Positions 6,209 to 7,866 of a DNA stretch of 7,866 bases are shown piece after piece. The stretch lies in NCBI GenBank assembly GCA_007127275.1, contig SKZP01000024.1, forward strand, positions 1 through 7,866, written 5' to 3'. A program made the position numbers and the translations under genes. Numbering within the stretch: the first letter of the stretch is position 1; each line of letters starts with the position of its first letter. The notes under the pieces are model-generated. The model searched no databases and had not been told where the DNA came from. It was given only the letters and a program-made list of their open reading frames with translations. The stretch is from Planctomycetota bacterium (GTDB lineage: Bacteria; Planctomycetota; UBA8742; SKZP01).

Positions 6209-7504
6209 ATGACGAACAAGAATCATGCCTGGTTTGAACGGGCCTGCCGAGTGCTACCGGGTGGGGTGAATTCGCCGGTGCGGGCTTTTGGTGCCGTCGG
6301 CGGCGAGCCGCCGTTTGTTGTCAGTGGCGCCGGGCCGTACATGTATGACGTTGACGAGAACCGCTACATTGACCTGATGGGCTCCTGGGGCCCGCAGATC
6401 CTCGGTCATGCGCACCCGGACATTGAGCGTCGGCTCGAGCGCACCCTGAAACTCGGCACGAGCTTCGGCGCCTGCAATCCGCTCGAGGTGGAGCTTGCCG
6501 AGCTTGTTTGCAAGTTCGTGCCGAGCGTGGAGATGGTACGCATGACCTCCTCCGGCACGGAGGCGACCATGGCGGCCATTCGCTTGGCGCGCGCGGCGAC
6601 CGGCCGGGCGCTGATTGTCAAGTTCGAGGGGTGCTTCCACGGGCACAGTGATCCACTGCTGCAAAGTGCGGGCTCCGGCGTGGCGACGTTCAACCTGCCG
6701 GATGCGCTCGGCATCCCCGGCGCCATCAGCGCGCTGACCAAACAGGTGCCGTTCAATGACCCCGAGGCAGTGCGCGAGTTGTTCGCCGAGCACGGCGAGG
6801 AGATTGCCGCAGTTATTCTTGAGCCGGTGGCCGCGAACATGGGCGTGGTGCCGCCGAACGAGGGCTTTCTCGAGGCGTTGCGCAGCGTCTGCGACGAGCA
6901 TGGCGCGCTGTTGATTTTCGACGAGGTGCTCACCGGCTTCCGCGTCGACCTTGGCGGCTACCAGGCGGTTAGTGGGGTGACGCCGGACTTGACCTGCATG
7001 GGCAAAGTGATTGGCGGCGGCCTGCCCGTGGGCGCCTTCGGTGGCCGACGCGAGCTGATGCAGCAGATTGCACCGGCCGGCGGCGTCTACCACGCGGGTA
7101 CGTTAAGCGGCAATCCGCTGGCCATGGCCGCCGGTATTGGCACACTGGAGACCCTCGCCGCGAACAACGGTGCCGCCTACACGCACCTCAACCGTCTCGC
7201 CGACAAGCTCGACGCGCACCTTGCAAAGACCTTTGCCGAGGCTGGCATCCCCGCCCGGGTGCAGCGGGCTCGCTCCCTGTTGACGGTGTATTTCACCGAG
7301 CCGGACAAGCCGGTGACGAACTTCGCCGAAGCGAAGGCGACCGACACCGCCTTCTTCGCCCGGTACTTCCAGGCCATGCTTGCCGAGGGCGTCTACCTGC
7401 CGCCGAGCAACTTTGAAGCCTGGTTCCTCTCCACCGCGCATGACGACGAGGTGCTGCACCAGATCTGCGTCGCCCACGACCGTGCGCTGGAGCGCTTGAG
7501 CTAA
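6209..7504 (+). CDS. hemL: Glutamate-1-semialdehyde 2,1-aminomutase
   Basis: This 431-residue PLP enzyme converts glutamate-1-semialdehyde to 5-aminolevulinate, the last step of the C5 route to tetrapyrroles (heme, sirohaem, cobalamin), in the cytoplasm. It is a class III (fold type I) aminotransferase relative. Visible motifs are PGGVNSPVRAF (17-27), the SSGTEA phosphate-binding segment (114-119), HGHSD (144-148), IFDEV with Asp238 contacting the pyridine nitrogen, and Lys266 in CMGKVIGGGLPVGAFGGR as the Schiff-base lysine. GTLSGNP (297-303) follows. The length is normal for the family. The ATG at 6209 is chosen because GGAAAGGA ends five bases upstream and MTNKNHAWFERACRVLPGG is the standard N-terminus; the open frame back to 6089 does not look coding. 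The gene stands alone on the plus strand, and its partner hemA is not in the window. No truncation or missing catalytic residue is seen. Confidence 0.97.
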   Translation: MTNKNHAWFERACRVLPGGVNSPVRAFGAVGGEPPFVVSGAGPYMYDVDENRYIDLMGSWGPQILGHAHPDIERRLERTLKLGTSFGACNPLEVELAELVCKFVPSVEMVRMTSSGTEATMAAIRLARAATGRALIVKFEGCFHGHSDPLLQSAGSGVATFNLPDALGIPGAISALTKQVPFNDPEAVRELFAEHGEEIAAVILEPVAANMGVVPPNEGFLEALRSVCDEHGALLIFDEVLTGFRVDLGGYQAVSGVTPDLTCMGKVIGGGLPVGAFGGRRELMQQIAPAGGVYHAGTLSGNPLAMAAGIGTLETLAANNGAAYTHLNRLADKLDAHLAKTFAEAGIPARVQRARSLLTVYFTEPDKPVTNFAEAKATDTAFFARYFQAMLAEGVYLPPSNFEAWFLSTAHDDEVLHQICVAHDRALERLS

Positions 7505-7565
7505 GGGTCAGTCACGCCTGATTGTGATAGGAGCCGCGTACCTACAACGGCATAAGACACGTGAA

Positions 7566-7660
7566 TGCAGCGGCACCAGAAAGGGTTGCGGACGCAAGCG
7601 CCTACAAGCCCACGGGCTGCGGCCCGTGGGTCGTTATCAAGCGTTCGTAATGCCGCTGTA
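7566..7660. other. Nested inverted-repeat element
   Basis: The bases TGCAGCGGCA (7566-7575) can pair with TGCCGCTGTA (7651-7660) over ten positions with one G-T pair. The enclosed segment contains a perfect nine-base-pair hairpin, CCCACGGGC-TGCG-GCCCGTGGG (7609-7630). This nested layout resembles either a structured RNA or an extragenic palindromic repeat (REP/BIME-like). Only one copy is present in this window, so dispersal cannot be shown here. Confidence 0.35.
7609..7630. terminator. Strong GC hairpin between convergent genes
   Basis: A perfect nine-base-pair stem with a TGCG loop lies 105 bases after the hemL stop and 190 bases after the stop of the facing gene. Its position fits a bidirectional terminator or mRNA 3'-end stabiliser. 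Neither side is followed by a clear T-run (TCGTTATC on the plus strand), so intrinsic termination is uncertain and a REP-like palindrome is an alternative. Confidence 0.35.
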
Positions 7661-7819
7661 GCCGGGACTCGGAGCGTGTTTGCACGCCTGTGCAGAGTGC
7701 GGTGCCGACAGCAAAAGGGTGCCGCGCCACGCGGGATCCTTGTCTTCGCCGCCGGGCGCCATCGCCGCCACGGCGGGGAGACGCGAGTCGTCGCACGGTG
7801 AGCCGCGTATCCGTCGGAG

Positions 7820-7866
7820 TCAGCGCTCGTTGCCGTGCTCGTCCATACGGGCCTGCAACTCGCGGA
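7820..7866 (-). CDS. 3' end of an unidentified minus-strand gene
   Basis: Reading leftward from the window edge, one frame gives RELQARMDEHGNER and then a TGA stop (7820-7822). The charged, helix-like, natural-looking composition and the absence of any continuing plus-strand gene suggest the C-terminus of a real protein that continues beyond 7866. Only 14 full codons are visible, so no family can be named. It converges on hemL. Confidence 0.4.
   Translation of the reverse strand, partial: RELQARMDEHGNER

Larger units (their letters stand above)
7505..7819. other. Convergent intergenic region
   Basis: No gene is supported between the hemL stop and the stop of the minus-strand gene at the right edge. 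Short open frames on both strands (for example 7602-7796 minus) are Arg-rich, lack ribosome binding sites and look like GC-rich noise. The notable content is a strong hairpin at 7609-7630 nested inside a second long-range stem (7566-7575 with 7651-7660). Confidence 0.45.

Noticed and set aside
7602..7796. 64-codon minus-strand frame in the convergent region
   Set aside because: Arg-rich, no ribosome binding site, spans the strong hairpin, and resembles no protein family.

Overview
The window is GC-rich bacterial chromosomal DNA with conventional Shine-Dalgarno-led genes. It holds core metabolic and RNA-processing genes (asd, rnpA, hemL, a Nudix hydrolase) mixed with two large lineage-specific proteins. 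It contains no insertion sequence, CRISPR array, rRNA or recognisable tRNA. Use of the C5 pathway (HemL) and the GC-rich composition fit a Gram-negative lineage such as a delta-proteobacterial or Myxococcota-like group or a GC-rich Planctomycetota relative. The sequence alone does not settle the phylum.

Layout. Five genes run leftward on the minus strand from about 5713 to 212. First come two neighbouring genes for long acidic proteins (4646-5713 and 2468-4381). Each has N-terminal helix-hairpin repeats that resemble the N-terminal domain of GspE/MshE/PilB secretion ATPases, followed by a long Pro/Asp/Glu-rich tail that looks disordered. Next is rnpA (RNase P protein, 1947-2399), then a Nudix hydrolase (1394-1882), then asd (aspartate-semialdehyde dehydrogenase, 212-1255). 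A 495-base divergent region (5714-6208) rich in perfect small hairpins separates this block from hemL (6209-7504) on the plus strand. After hemL lies a roughly 315-base non-coding stretch with a strong GC-rich hairpin. The last 47 bases carry the 3' end of a minus-strand gene that converges on hemL.

How the genes relate. The two acidic proteins appear to be paralogues: same architecture, same repeat signature and a shared acidic-(I/L)FAP motif in the tails. They are the least explained part of the window. rnpA sits directly downstream of the second one (68 bases) instead of in the usual rpmH-rnpA-yidC cluster. The Nudix gene follows rnpA by 64 bases and may be co-transcribed. asd has a 138-base upstream gap with a good sigma70-like promoter of its own. 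hemL is an independent single-gene unit. Downstream of asd (1-211) I see no convincing gene.
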